From Anaspis maculata (lineage: Eukaryota; Arthropoda; Insecta; Coleoptera; Scraptiidae), in the NCBI GenBank assembly GCA_949128115.1, contig OX421965.1, positions 58,398,012-58,462,011 of the forward strand: a stretch of 64,000 nt of DNA, written 5' to 3'. Below the pieces are notes generated by a model. That model did no database searches, was not told where the DNA came from, and was given only the letters and a program-made list of their open reading frames with translations. Each line of letters opens with the position of its first letter. The stretch's first letter is position 1. Below, piece after piece: positions 42,896-56,235 of the stretch. The position numbers and the translations under genes are program-made.

Positions 42896-45800
42896 TGTAT
42901 CGTGGAACCTTGGATATGTTCTTCACTACTGCAAATACCTCAAGCTCGGATTAAATGAGTGCCTAATAGAACCAGCTGAAAGTGGTGAAACATAATGGAA
43001 AATTCAGAACCGTTCACATTATTGAACACAAAATGCTCCTGATCAGGTGAAATGCCACGAGGATGTTCCAAGGACACCCTGTACATCCGCCGCGGATCGT
43101 CGGGAGAAAGTTGGATTGTTTTCCGAACAATAATCATTCATCAGTCTTTAATTGGAGTAGGTAAATAGCTTGGTATGGATAACACTCTTCCATATAAACA
43201 TTCTAATAGACCTGCTCGGTACTTCTTTTGTCTTTTTACGATTGTTTCAGGATGGCAAGACGCGTCTGATATGGACGGACAATTCCGATTGCGCAAACAA
43301 AAACTAATTAAAATCTCAAAACGCGCGCGCTTCCTCAAAGACTCTCTTCTCTTCTTTCGGGTGGCTGATGCTGAGTTACCGCGCGCGTCCGTCCCTAAGA
43401 CGAGGATGCGCGGACTAGAAACTAAACGCATTTACATTTTTTCGCAGTTACGCTGATGGAATGTGAGCGAGTATTATTACCGCCAGCCCATAATAATTAA
43501 TTCGATGATCCTACGCGGATCCGTCAGCATAATCCAGCAAGCGCGGTAGAAAGTTCCTCTTTCTCGCCTATTCGTCTTCTCTTTCTTGTGAGCATAATTT
43601 TGTTGTTATACGTTCCCGTTTCGTTATTCTGTTACTGTAAGTATACCAAGAACGATGATGCTTTCTTGCGTCGATCTCGCAAGCTCGTAAGCAATTTCGC
43701 CTTGCTCTTTGTGTTGCAAAAAAAAAGAACACTAGAAATAAGAAAATCCTCTCTCGAGTCCAGTACCTACATCTTATTCAATCCAAGCCTCGAGCTGTGC
43801 CTTTCTATTGTTTGTTATGCATTTCACCTGTATGGGTGTTGTGTTGCATCAGAAACTTGGACGTGTAAATTAGCAATCAAAAGTTCACTTTGTACCAGTA
43901 CCCAATATATTAACGCACTCAACGACGGGAGAATCGTAAAGCACTATCCGTATAGGCACTCATGCTGCCAGGAAAACACTTATGTTTTACGGATAGGTAA
44001 CGGCGTCCTGTTGGAAGAAAAACTTGACCCACTTGGCATGTGGAGTAGTGAGAATTTTTAGTCCAAGCAAATGACGTGCTTGCATCTTCTCAATCTCTTC
44101 ATTCTCTTCTACAACAAAGTTTATGGTTTTCCATCACATCGAAACTGAGATACACTGTTACGAGTCGCGAGGCTGTCGAGCGAATGCCGTACGTTCGGAG
44201 AACAAGCATGGAAGTTGAGACGGTAGTTCTGGAATATTCGCGAATGGCGAAGCCGCTTCAAGAAGATTCGAGTGGTACGAAATTAATGAGCTTTATTAAA
44301 AAATGAGCTCAATACATTGAACCGTTCGGAAGACATGGGTGATTTGAATACCGAGTAGAAAAAAAACAATGAAAAACTATGAAAAATTTGCCTAAAAAGG
44401 TCCACAAATAGCCTCCGCTACTCCATGATATGGCTAGGCTTAAAAAAAAAAAACAGACACGCAGCTCTTCTCTATGGCGCATTCGTTGTAGGCATATCCC
44501 GATCAGATTTGACGATCCGATCTGAAAGCTATTGGATCAGATAAGCGACTTGCGTGTAGGGTCCTTAAATCAAACGACAAATGGCCTGACTAGTGTGGCG
44601 TTGTCCTGCTAGAATTTGCATAAAATTTTCCGGCACACTCATCGGTTTGTTCAGCTATAATGTAAGTAAGTATACGAGTTCGTATATTCCATACAACAGA
44701 AGTAGGAGGTGGCAGAATACCCGTTTCACCTGTGTATGCACATCACAAAAAAATTATGTTCACCGGGAGTTGCCCGAACTGACCTCGCAAATCTCGCCAT
44801 CACCATCACGGTGGATGCGGTAATGGAAAAAACTGCAAGAAGTGTCCGGCTAGACCCGCCAACAACGGTTCCATGGATCATTGACTTCGTTCCCTGTGAG
44901 TTAATTATAACCCACGAATATGTAATTACATGAATACAATCAGTGGATGCGCAAGACGCAACGCATTCTCGGACATTCCACGGTAATTATTAATACACAC
45001 CGCGCCATCGGAGACTTCCACTGTTTCGCTGAAATGGGTATTCAAGAGCGCTTAACATAAACAACTCTTGCGGAATCCGAGAAGACTCGAAGCAAAAATT
45101 TCCAAATCTTCTCAGAAGCTTCAAAATGCAAGTGTTCTGCTTCTTTCGGCTCCACCCTTGGTTTGAGAAGAAGCATCCTCGTCTGATACGCCGCTGACAG
45201 GTCGCACTAGGCCACGCGGCGATTGACAGGCGAGATTATGCCCCACGTGACGTATTCGCCGGAGCCTCCTGGAGCTCGCACACCGGACCAGTCGTCATTC
45301 TTACGCCCACGTCGGAGCATATCACCCACTTTTCACCTGTCTGTTGATGTCCGAAACCATCGATTAGATAACCGGGCACATACCAGAATTTATTGTCATA
45401 TCCACCATAAAGTGGGCAATAACACTTCCACGAGGCAGTTAAAAAACCGTATTATGGACTGGGCAGCGATACGATCTCTCTATTGTAAAATTTGTGGTGG
45501 ATTTTTTTTCTCTCTCTCAAACATCTCCCAACAACGCCTCGAGTGACGCCCATAAATATGTCATGACGAGGCAATATTAAAACGCTGACGGGAATATTTT
45601 ATTGTTTTTTCGCTAATAGGAAAGGTGTTGTGAGATCTTGATGAGTTTCCCAGGATCTTAATTTGATGGCTTATCTTAAATATAGGCAGAGCTCGCTGGA
45701 CACTTGTAAGCTCTAGTTGTTTTCGTGCGGCGAGATTTTATTTTTGAACCACATTATTCTCCAAGTAGGTAGACGCCTATTTTGGAGTAGTAGATCTCTT

Positions 45801-48292
45801 GTCGCTCTCTTAATACTGTAATGGGCAGCTTAAAATTATATAAATAAAAGGGGAATTGAATATGTAGGAATAAATTAGCATAACGGGCGGAATTGGGGAG
45901 TGACGGAATTGCACACGGGATGATGTAGAGTCAGGAAACGCATGCTGGCACATCGGTTTAGTAGGCCAGGGGTTTAGACGGGAGACGGGAGTGGAGAGAG
46001 GATCGGTCGAAGAATAGGGATGGGGGTGAGGGATTGGCGTCGTAGGAAGTCGAAGAGGACTGTTAGGTGTGAGGTCGAGGGGAACGGATGTGTTTGGCTA
46101 GAATAAAAATTAATATGTATCAAGAAGAAAGTGAGGAGAGTACTAAAACCATCGTCAATAGTTGTAGTGCATCAGTTACGAGGAAATAAAACGTTAAGGC
46201 AAGTCTGATTTCCATTGTAATCAAAGGCTAATTGTTTAAATGGGGTTGAAGTAATTGTTTTGTTTCTGAAATGATAGTAGGTCTTGTTCTTGATATTTCG
46301 AACAGCCATAGTAAGCGGCAAGCTGATTCAATACCTTGAACTTGCTGTGAGCTTTTAAATACCTGTTTTCAGCCACCTTGAAGAGACCAGAAAAATGGTG
46401 AAAGCTTCAGTAACCCTTTAAAGAAATCCAGCCTCCGTTAGATTGATTTCCTCAAGTCAGTTCTGCTAAAAATTCAGCGCTCTAGACATATATTTGGATC
46501 AATTCTAGGCGACAGTCTCGACCACGCGTTATCTCCCTCCATAGAATAAAAGAGTTGACCCTTTTCGCACGACAAGGAATTTATGAGCATTGAAAAGCTA
46601 GCATTCCATACCAAATTAAAGAACCTCTTTAGAACAATGCCAGAAAATTCAGTGTTGCTTCGAAAACGCTTCAAGATAGAAAGGAACAAAACATGATTTC
46701 TGTAGACTGCCTAATTAGGGGCTCACTGCTATAAATTGTACACCTGATTGCAGATTTGCGGAAAGTTATTTAATCCAGCGTGAAATAGAGCTGCTGCTGC
46801 TGGATAAGTTTGTTGGTTCAAAACTACAGCACCAGCCGGATAATGATTAATGGAATGTAAACACTCAATTTTTATGTAAACAATTTGATCGATAATCAAA
46901 ATAATGGTCATGATTTCGAAATACCAAGACAATACAACAGGACAATCAGTGAATGACTATCTCTCTCTAAGTACAGTTGAATAATCGAAATTTCTCTTCA
47001 TCCAAATGAAAAATGGACAAGAAGGAAGAAAGGGTTAAAATTAAAACTCGACGAAGTATTAATTAATTAAGCAGGGAATTAAAACTCAAGTACGTTCGGA
47101 AACGGGTTCACCAATAGGTCTAGAAATCAGGAAAAATGCGAAACGGAATCAAATCAAAGGGGTTGTGTTAATTAGTCGCAAGGTGTCGCGCGTAATTAGG
47201 GTGTACTTTTCTTCCAGAAACCGAATGTAAATTTGAATTAACTAATTCCCAATGCTAGCTGGTTCCAGCACGTCTGGAAATTATGTAATGAATAATTGAG
47301 GTAAACCTAATTGAATTGGCGATGATTGATTGATTCGTAATAAAGATGAGGTGTGGTTAAATGACTTTGTTTATTTTTCAACATTTATTCAACTCATCCT
47401 CTTTCAAAGAACTGAGGTTACTGAAGTATGATTGAGGTATTAACACGACGGGAAATTGAGGTAGGTAGGTGTCATTGAGTTAAATGACTCAGGTAGAGGT
47501 AATTAAAATCTACGGCACAACAAAAAACATAACGTAGGGTCGATCATGGTATTACAGCTAATTAATTTAATTCAGGGAAAGCGGTTTTCTCACAATACCT
47601 ACCATGAAAATCAACTGAAGGTAGTTTTCACCAGTACGTCATTGGCTTCAAACTTGTCTCATTTGAACCTTCAAGACTCAAGATTCTGAAATGGTCCCTA
47701 TGCAGTGTTTACTAACCAACTATACAGCTATAATACCGTTGAATCGAAAGTTATAAAGAGGTGACATATTTTCTGACACTAAATTTGGTTTTAACTGGTA
47801 AATTTGCTCGCTCCGACACATGTTGAGGTGAGAGCACGCGGCTTCATCCTGAGAGACTTTATAGAAGTAAAGGGTTAGCGAGTACCAGAATTAAGTTCTC
47901 CCTTTAGGCTTATTTCAAGGCTTATTTATATTTGAGAATAATCCGCTGCAAAGCTGGTACTTTTCGAAAGTTGCTTGTACCGTGGCGTCATCCCGTCATC
48001 TGGCTGGCCAATATCAAAAGGGTATGATAGCGCTCTTTGTATATCATTCACTCAACGATAATACCTACTTTTAAAACTATCCGCCAGTTCCACAAAAAAG
48101 ATGATCAGCGATCAAGGCTGATTGCAGATTAACTGGACTTTTTTCTGCTGAATCCTAGGTGATTACTCACAAAAAATGCCTGAAATCTGTACTAGACCAA
48201 TCATCTTTTCATTATTGAGGGATAAACCAGCATTTCCATTGATCAGTCAGCTACAAATTGACAAACAAAAATCGCAAATCAACTAATATCGT
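42896..48292. other. Long intergenic stretch, no recognised gene
   Basis: Minus-strand sequence near 42940-43137 may be further BEL/Pao remnant but I could not confirm it. The remainder is AT-rich, with only short open frames and no TIR, tRNA box or LTR that I could support. Confidence 0.4.
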
Positions 48293-49785
48293 CCCATATA
48301 GCACAAGTACATCCATTGGACGTCCATAGGCTATCCTGAAATGGACATACGGAGATCCATTGGACGTCCATAAAATGTCCAGTGGATGTCTTATGGACAG
48401 CTTATGGACGTCCATTTGGCACTAATTTGTACGTCCCTAAAACGTCCTTTATGGGATGTCCATAAGATGACCATTTGTGATAAATTTGGACATTCAAATG
48501 ACGTTTCTCAAAAAAAAGCGTTTCAATCATTGAAAATATTTATTCTTAAAAAAAATTAAAATTTCAAATAACAATAAAGCAAACCAGCTAGCTTGGGTTG
48601 TTGTTCCCTTCGTCACAGCTTGACTTGCTGACGATTCTGGCATAGCTTGGTTGTTGATGCTTTCAACATAACTTGGCTTGTTGTTGTTGGAGCTTCCAAG
48701 ATATCTTGAGTTGGGTTGTTGTTGCTTCCGGCATAGCTTGGTTTGTTGACGCTTTCGGCATAACTTGGCTTGTTGTTGGAGCTTCTGGGATAGCTTGATT
48801 GTCAAAAGCTACTGAAATAGGTCTCGGTCTCGGGGCAGGCAAATTAAGTGAAGGAATTACATTTGGTTTCAGTTTCTTAAGCAATCCAATTCGCTCGTAG
48901 TCATTATCCAAGAAATGATCTGAACAAACATGCGCTGCTGAATAATGAATGTTTGTTGATCCCTGGCCTAGGGATGGCTACTCCACTTTGAGTCGTTTCG
49001 GAAACCTGAAACGATTCTTTTGTAATAAATAAATAATGGAATAAAATCATCGGAATCGTACACAATAGGTTATGTCGGGTTTTTCCGTTTGTCGAAATGT
49101 TTGCAACTGGGCACAGAACAGGACGGCATTGTCAATTTTCAATAAACACAATAGAGTCTTCTTGGTCAAAAAATCACTGGAAAGCACGGAGAAAACTTTG
49201 CACAAAGAAATGCGGCTTTGAGGAAAACGACGCGACGCTATCACAGTGACAGTACTGATAGTAGTGACACCGAGTGACACTCAGGGATGACAAGTATTCG
49301 CAGCTCTGCCAACCGACAAGAACTAAAGTCACTAAAAGGAGTAAAAGGTACTGTTGATGTACGTTAATTATGTTAATTAAGAAAAATGGCTTTTCTTTCA
49401 AATTACCGCAATATTAATGATAATAATATGATATTAGGCCCAGTGGCCTAATTTTTGAATTGTGAGTCAACTCTCAACTTGTTTTTATTGCTGTCGAAAT
49501 AACCACAACTGAAAAATAATAGTTGTACGTACCTCGAGTTGTACGTACCTTGTCACATATTTTTACACTTTTTTTTTATGACAATGGACTCCATATGTTT
49601 AGATGTTGAAAATAAGAATGTCCGTAAAGTGGTCCATGAAAGACGTCCATGGGTCGTCGTTTCTGTACATCCATAGGATGTTCCCTAAATGGATGTCTTA
49701 TGGATGTCCAAATCAAGTCCATGGACATGAGGACTTGATATGTACTTGAAATGGACGTCCATAAGATATCCTGTGCTATATGGGG
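48293..49785. mobile_element. 1.5-kb TIR element with GGACGTCC subterminal repeats
   Basis: The left end CCCATATAGCACA pairs with the right end TGTGCTATATGGG. Each end has many scattered copies of TTATGGACGTCCAT and variants such as TGGATGTC (about 48310-48500 and 49610-49770). The interior contains a degenerate tandem array, about 48595-48810, with a repeated GGCATAGCTTGGYTTGTTG motif; on the minus strand it encodes NQAMPEA-like repeats. No transposase motif is recognised. The family is not assigned. Confidence 0.7.
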
Positions 49786-50006
49786 TATTATCTGTTTTGT
49801 GGAACCCACGGTAAATGTATTTTGATTTATTTGATTCTCGATTCAAGAAGATTTGACCCACGTGATCTTGAAATCTCATGTTTAAAATATTTGAAATATA
49901 GAATATTTCTCGTCCCACGTTGGGCGCCAAAAGTGAAGGTTATATTAGGATTCAATAAACGACCTAATTCTTCTTCTTCTTCTGTTATTAATTATTATGA
50001 AATTAC

Positions 50007-50215
50007 GGCCCACTAGTCGGGTGGGATGCGTACTTGCTCGGCAAAACAGAGCTCCGGGTTTGATTCCTGGTAATGTAAGTCTGAGTGTTGTGGTGTAAAA
50101 TGGATATTTTGGATATAGAAAATCGATCTTCTGAGCACACAATTTGGATTGTCGTTAAAAAATTTCAGTAAAATGGCTGAGTAACAAACATACATACACA
50201 TGAGCTCTCATGAGT
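50007..50215 (+). mobile_element. tRNA-like SINE head
   Basis: GGCCCACTAGTCGGGTGGGA (A-box-like) is followed about 50 bp later by CCGGGTTTGATTCCTGG (B box, 50053-50069). The 3' side does not close an acceptor stem. The segment after the B box, GTCTGAGTGTTGTGGTG, resembles GTCTGGGTGTTTTGTGCTG at the same position of the SINE at 29714-29924, so the two may be one family. No target duplication was found, so the right end is a guess. Confidence 0.58.
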
Positions 50216-52024
50216 TTACATCACATTCCAAATGGTGCGCCTAGAAGGTCAATTTTCTGAACCTAAAATTAGTGGCGTGAAGAAAGATCCGCGTGCTTCT
50301 TCTGAAACGTCCAATTTTGTAATGGGCTTGGACAATTTTCACCCGGTTTTCAGTCGTGTATTTCTCCGTAGACAATTTTGTACACCTTCCTACTTCACAA
50401 ATATCGCTTTGACATTAAAAAATTCTCTGAAATGTCAAAAATACAGCGTCCTCTCATGTGGAAACTCAATTTGAATCACCCTTCACTTGAAGCAAAATGA
50501 CGAAAAATCATAGATCATACTTAGTATAACTGTAGGTACTCAGTTTAGGATTTGAAAAGTCCACAATAATGTCGAAGACAGTTGATTAATCGATCTATGC
50601 AGCCTGCTACTGGAAGGTACTTACATACCATTACGTAGCTATCATTGCTCGTAATAAATCGGCATTATCATTCCTGCATACTAATTAACATACTATCATA
50701 TTATGCTAGTCCAACACAACGTCCAAGAAATATTGCGAAAGCTTAAGAATAGAGCCGCTTCCGCAAAGAGCCTGAAAGAAACGATTTCGTAAGCCATAAT
50801 CACCGCATCAAGAAGAAAATTTCCTCTCGGTACGTATTCTAATGGCATATGTGCCCAATGCCCATGGCATTGCTGCAGTAGGCGCGAAATCAATAATAAT
50901 TAGGTAGCATCAGTGGTACCAACCGGCGGCGGAATCATATACCCAGGCAGATACGCGCACCATCAGGATGTGATGTGATTTCCTGAGGCGATATTCGCAA
51001 TCCGACAAGATCACGTATAGTTTTTCCTATTGTCTGGATGCGGCTCGTTATTTCTTCCGATTAACTGTAGCGCCTGAAAAGGCAGCTGAAGCCAGGCCGG
51101 CCGGTTCACTGACTAGTTCTTGTATCAGCATCAGACGCATAGGAATACCAGTAATTTATAAGAAACACAATCTAGATAGTGCATCACAATATCTCGCTGT
51201 CTATGCGGCCTACACTGGCCAGTGTCATCGACTTGTCGCCATATTAATATCGCGTGTCTTGAGGTGTGCAGCAGTGTCTTCATTCTTGAAGAAAAGTCGT
51301 CGTAACCGCTATGCTTATATAGAAGACGCGATCTCGAATGACGGCGGAGAAGAAAATAAGAAAAACCCCGTGTAGTACCTATAGCTATATCTGGTCTACC
51401 TACAGGTGGGACAAGCAAGAAAAATCAGACCCCGCCATCTAATTGCGCACACCGCACAGCCAAGAAGGCAATTAATAAGCTACCCGCTTCTTAATAATGT
51501 CATTAAAGAATAATATAACCAAGCCGTTTTAAGAGGTGCAAAAAAACGGAAGCTCAAACCTAAGGTAGGTAGAAAATGGGTCGGTATCATTGTAGGTATA
51601 CCTGTGTTATGATGATTATAATAAATAGCGCGGCTTCGATGAAAAAATTTAGTGCTCATGAGGCAGTCTTTATAGAAAACATGCCTTGCTTGCTTGCTTC
51701 TGTTCAGTAACAAAAAAATCATGAGTAAGAGCTCATTATAACTTACATACCTTGGTTGGTACAAGTGACTACTAGACAGGTTGCCTAGTGTAAATTGCAA
51801 AAGTCGAATTTAGTTGTCGCTCCATAGGAAACCTTATCATCCATAATAAACAGGGTTGATGAAGCTTTAGTTCAACTGGCAAAACGTACACTCTCAGGGC
51901 TAGGAAAAAATCTAATTTGGTTGAATCTTTTCGAAGATGAAGATTATTCACGAAACATCACCCTCATACATCATTCAATTCTGTTGTATCCATTACTGAA
52001 CAATGTATATTGTTGAAATTCTGT
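50216..52024. other. Intergenic, no recognised gene
   Basis: No gene or repeat structure is supported here. Confidence 0.4.
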
Positions 52025-53010
52025 ACATAGTGGGCGGTGGTACATAGTGAGCTTTTGAATATAGCGCCCTCTGGAAAAAATGCTGTCAACTCTCACTTGG
52101 TATATAGTGCTGCCATCAGCCACACGTCAATTCGGCGAGCCAAAACTTTCGGCACGGTTTTTGTTTTTTCCGGTCCAGTACTTGCAATCAAGGAAGATGC
52201 AAATCTTTTTTTGGGTGATGGCCTATCAATGCTTAAATTTCGGTGACTAGGCAAACTTTTTTTTACCACATGCAGCTTGGTGTTATTTGCAAATAAAATA
52301 ATAAGCTCTGTTTGAAATGTTGGGCGGTTGATTTGAAAAATTATATTCTTCAGCAGTGCGCCCTGGCGCATAGTGGGCCAAAATTGATGGTACATAGTAG
52401 GCCATAGTTTTTTGTCGTCTAACTTAGGAAGTGTTGTATTTCATGCGGTATTGTTTTATTTTGTCCGGTTGAAAATGATGGATATATCAACAAATAATGG
52501 CGGCGAAGAATATTATTTCTCTTTCTGACTGAACACGATACAAAATGGGCCATAGTTTTTTTTTTTCATTGAACCTTTTCACGTCGGGAGACTCACAAAT
52601 GCGTTTCTCGCTCGATGTTTTGAATAGTATTAAAATGTGAATCAAGGGCTTCTTATAGTCTTTGAGCAGGCTTATCCATGCATTTGTTTGTAGTTTCTCC
52701 TATGCTGGGCAGCGCTTGCGCGTAAGGGCGCTCAGATATGCGCAGAATCTATGTTAGATGGTGCGCGGTTGCGCAGCAGGGCTTGGATATCCCCTTTCTG
52801 AGGAATCACTTAGCGCGAGAAATCCCGACGTGAAAGGGTTAAACGAGCCTGTGTTTTTTGCTTCTTTTCTTGAGTTTGAGCAACAAATCGTGTTTTTTCA
52901 TCATTTTATGGCATTCTTGTTGTTACTTGACATGTGGCCCACTAAGTACCGACAAGTGGAACATAGTGAATGAATGGTACAATACAAAGTGAGCCATCGA
53001 ATACCATTTT
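52025..53010 (+). repeat. Field of TACATAGTGGGCC phrases
   Basis: The phrase TACATAGTGGGC or a near variant occurs near 52025, 52040, 52368, 52390, 52543, 52960 and 52980, mostly in the same orientation, with one inverted form GGCCCACTAAGTACC near 52932. The field is interrupted by the piggyBac-type MITE at 52573-52838. I found no terminal inverted repeats for the whole field. Confidence 0.5.
52573..52838. mobile_element. piggyBac-type MITE, 266 bp
   Basis: The left end CCTTTTCACGTCGGGA pairs with the right end TCCCGACGTGAAAGGG (one mismatch). The flanks are TTGA (52569-52572) and TTAA (52839-52842), the expected piggyBac target TTAA with one change. GCGCTC/GAGCGC and TGCGC motifs are abundant inside. 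It encodes nothing. Confidence 0.75.
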
Positions 53011-53346
53011 GAAATAAGTAGATGAACTAGCTAAGCCCGATTATGTTAGATGTAGGTCCGGCTTCTGGACACTGAAAAAGTGGAGAGCGACTTCGATAAC
53101 GAGGGGGATCTTATGCTTGTGCCTCTTTTTTCTGTTCCTTACAATCTATAAGATTTGTTGGCCGGTGTGTGCGGTGGCCTCCTTTTTGTGGAGCATATTT
53201 TCAAAGGCTGACTGCTACGGTTTCAAAAATTGACTTGACGATACAGAATAATGAAACCAGGGGAACCAAAAAACGAAAGAGAGTTGGTTATTTTTTTTTG
53301 AAGGCTCCGGCTGATTCTGCAAAGAAAGATCCAATAACCATCGGCC

Positions 53347-53612
53347 GAGTAGCGATTCAGTGTTCCTCTGCTGTTCCTGTTGATGGCAAGCAGAACCACC
53401 AGTCATGTGATGTGCCTCGAGAACCAAAATCAACAAAAGCGGCGCTGAACGCCACTCCTAGAACGCTGCCTTAGTTTGACAACAACTGTTAGTAGCGATT
53501 CAGTGTTCCTCTACTGTTCCTGTTGATGGCAAGCAGTACCACCAGCGACGCTGAACGCCACTCCTAGAACGCCGCGCCGCCTTTGGTTGACAGCAACTGT
53601 CAGTAATCGCCA
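53347..53612 (+). repeat. Tandem duplication, about 120-145 bp
   Basis: AGTAGCGATTCAGTGTTCCT at 53347 recurs near 53492. Both copies continue through CTGTTCCTGTTGATGGCAAG, CGCTGAACGCCACTCCTAG and the CAACTGT end. The first copy has an extra 25 bp or so. Confidence 0.85.
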
Positions 53613-54297
53613 ACTTCGTTGAAGTGACCATCTCGGTCCTATTTCTCTCGTCTGTCCAGATGCCAGAGCGTATGGTGAGCTTCTGGAATGTTCAAAGGTA
53701 CCAAGTCAGTTCACTACCTTACCGTCCAATCGGCGTCTTCACCAACGTTGTCAGTTGGTCCAGATTATCAAGATCCTGCTAATCGTTGCGGTTGTCCCGG
53801 TTGTGTTTACTACACCAATTTCCCTTAGGGTAGGACGGCAGTATGTTGTTTTTCGTGTAGGTACCCTGTTTCAGTGTCGTTGCTGGAGCTTCGTTGGGCC
53901 CTTCGAGTTCCCGCAGCGTCATCGAAAAGGTAGGTACCTACGTTATAGTTTGTAAGCCAACTCTCGCGGTATTGCTCACCCTTTCTATTGGCGTCCTCTG
54001 CGCAACGCCCCTTTATTTTGTTAACACACCATGTCAAGTTGAAGTGTAAATATTCTTAAACCTCTTCTTCCCGATCATGAACCTGATTATTGTAGTTTAT
54101 TCTGTATTTTGATTTCTCCCAATCCCAACTATCTCCACTTCGGAATCAATCACTTTCAATTACGATTTCAACCCGCTCTTTTTGGGCTATGGCTCTCTTT
54201 TGCCCGTTTTGAAAAGAATGGATATGGCTTGCCTTTGTAGGGCTTTAGAGCTGTTTTCGCCGTGAATCGCTCCCAATGCTTATAGTCCGGACTTATT

Positions 54298-54386
54298 GAA
54301 CAGTTTTTTGTTCTGCAGAAGACTGAAGTTGAAGATTTGAGAGCATAAATATTGAACTTCAGTCCCCTGCAGAACAAAAACAGTTC
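54298..54386 (+). ncRNA. 89-bp hairpin, possible pre-miRNA or tiny MITE
   Basis: The arm GAACAGTTTTTTGTTCTGCA, then GAAGACTGAAGTT, pairs almost fully with AACTTCAGTCCCCTGCAG, then AACAAAAACAGTTC, around a loop of about 25 bases. Arm length (about 33) and loop size suit a microRNA precursor. A third partial copy, AACTTTTTGTTCAGCAGAA near 54408, argues that it may instead be a repeat remnant. Confidence 0.35.
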
Positions 54387-54399
54387 ACAGGTATAAGTT

Positions 54400-56235
54400 T
54401 TGGTATCGGAACTTTTTGTTCAGCAGAATTGGAAGTACACAATACCAAAAATTCAGCCAAATTAGCCGAGGAAAATTGAAAAATCGGCACCTCAACATTA
54501 GGGGTGGAAAATAATATTTATGTCAAAATTCATAATTTAGATCACAGAAGCCAGCCATCCGCATGGCTTTTGGGAGTAATCTCAAGTTTTATGATGGTAG
54601 ATAGGGGTTGGGGGTGAAGGAGGGGGTTGATATTTCTCTGTCAAATAAATACATTTAGCATGAAACACAATTTGAAGAGAAATCAAACAAGAAGCTTTTA
54701 TTAACGTCATAATATCATTTTGAAGCCGTCAAAACCTCCAACTTTAACCCCCTGTGAGTGAAAAACTGTCCATTATTCGAGTTTGGGGTTCAGGGTATTT
54801 GATAAGTATCTCATGAGCTACAACATATCAAAAATTCAGAGAATTTAACCGGGAGCCATTTTCCATAAGAATCGTGCGGGGTCCTTTCACCTTTTCAAAA
54901 AATTTCGAACCATTGGTGTGCGCGAAACGATCACTCAAGTCAAGGTACAAAACTTTATTGTGAAGAACTTCTTGAGCACGCCCCGTATACGCGCCAGCTT
55001 GTTGTTGTTCACCATTACATGAGAGTATGGCGCAGTCAGGATAAACAAAACACAGATAACCGACTATACAGGGTGTTTGCCGAAAAGCCGATGCGGAAAG
55101 GCGTCGGAATAATTCTTATCCTAACATTGAACAGTCGCCGCCTACACTATACTTGTTCGAGCCCTGATAACAATTTATTTCACAAAGTCCCTATCTGAAC
55201 TTCAGGTAGCTTCAGGAACGCATAGGAGGCTCACTCGTAGGTTTCCAGATCTAACCCACCTGGTCTGACTTTCTCGTTTTACCGCAAATACAACTGTGAG
55301 AGATATCCAACAAATGTTGAGGCTCAACTACTGTGACTGTACCGATGGCGGAGCAGATATCAGCACATGCAGGCAGAGTCAAAGCGAACACGTAAGAGCC
55401 CCATTATACATTCTCAATGACAAAGCTTAATCGTAAGCACCAACCCCAAGTCATCAAGTCCAAGCCTCCGTTCACCGAGGTCATCACTCCGTTACAAGAG
55501 ACACCGAAACGAGAGCTCGTTTGTGTCGGGTCTTGACTATGCGTTCTCCAGGTGGATTGAAACGCATGATCCAGGGGTGTCAACTTTGCATCCTCGAGGT
55601 GGACCGATACTCGTCGTCCAGGGATCTCAACTCAACTTTTAGGTCTTGGAATGCTTAATCGTCAAGATCCTTGAAAATTTGAAATCACTTTTTGGGGCAA
55701 TTTTCATACCTTTATCATCAGCAATGTGAAGAACATCACAACAAAACGCAGACGCAGACGCAGACGCAAACGCACCTAAAACCAGCCAAGATTATAATTT
55801 TTGTAGCAAGAATTTCGGCGAAAATATATAACTGATGACAATGGTCGTAAGTATTCACATTTGACTTTAGTTTCACATGCTGGCTCATTATTTGGAATTT
55901 GAGTTAATCCCGGCATTACATTAGACAACTTTTTTTTCTAACGGGCGTTCGTAAAATGAGTATCTAGTTCTTTGCCGTGAAACCCAGTAGTAATGATGGT
56001 TCAGATAAAACGTCATCGAAATATTTGTCTGCAACTTTTTGAAAGTTGTAGCGTTGATGAACGTGGGAGCAACGACAGAAAGTATACTCAGCAGAACAGA
56101 ACAGAGAAAGCTAAAAAGACAACAGTTTTTGTGAATTAATCATAATTTCGAAAAGTTATGTGAACATCTACCCGCCTTAAATACTCGCAATTTCCAAAGC
56201 TCGGCAACTTTATTTGACATTAATTATTATTTAGC
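54400..56235. other. Intergenic with small repeats
   Basis: It contains a TACAGGGTGTTTGCC terminus near 55067, minisatellite-like units at about 55540-55640 related to 37735-38113, and a GCAGAC hexamer run at 55748-55772. No gene was seen. Confidence 0.45.
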
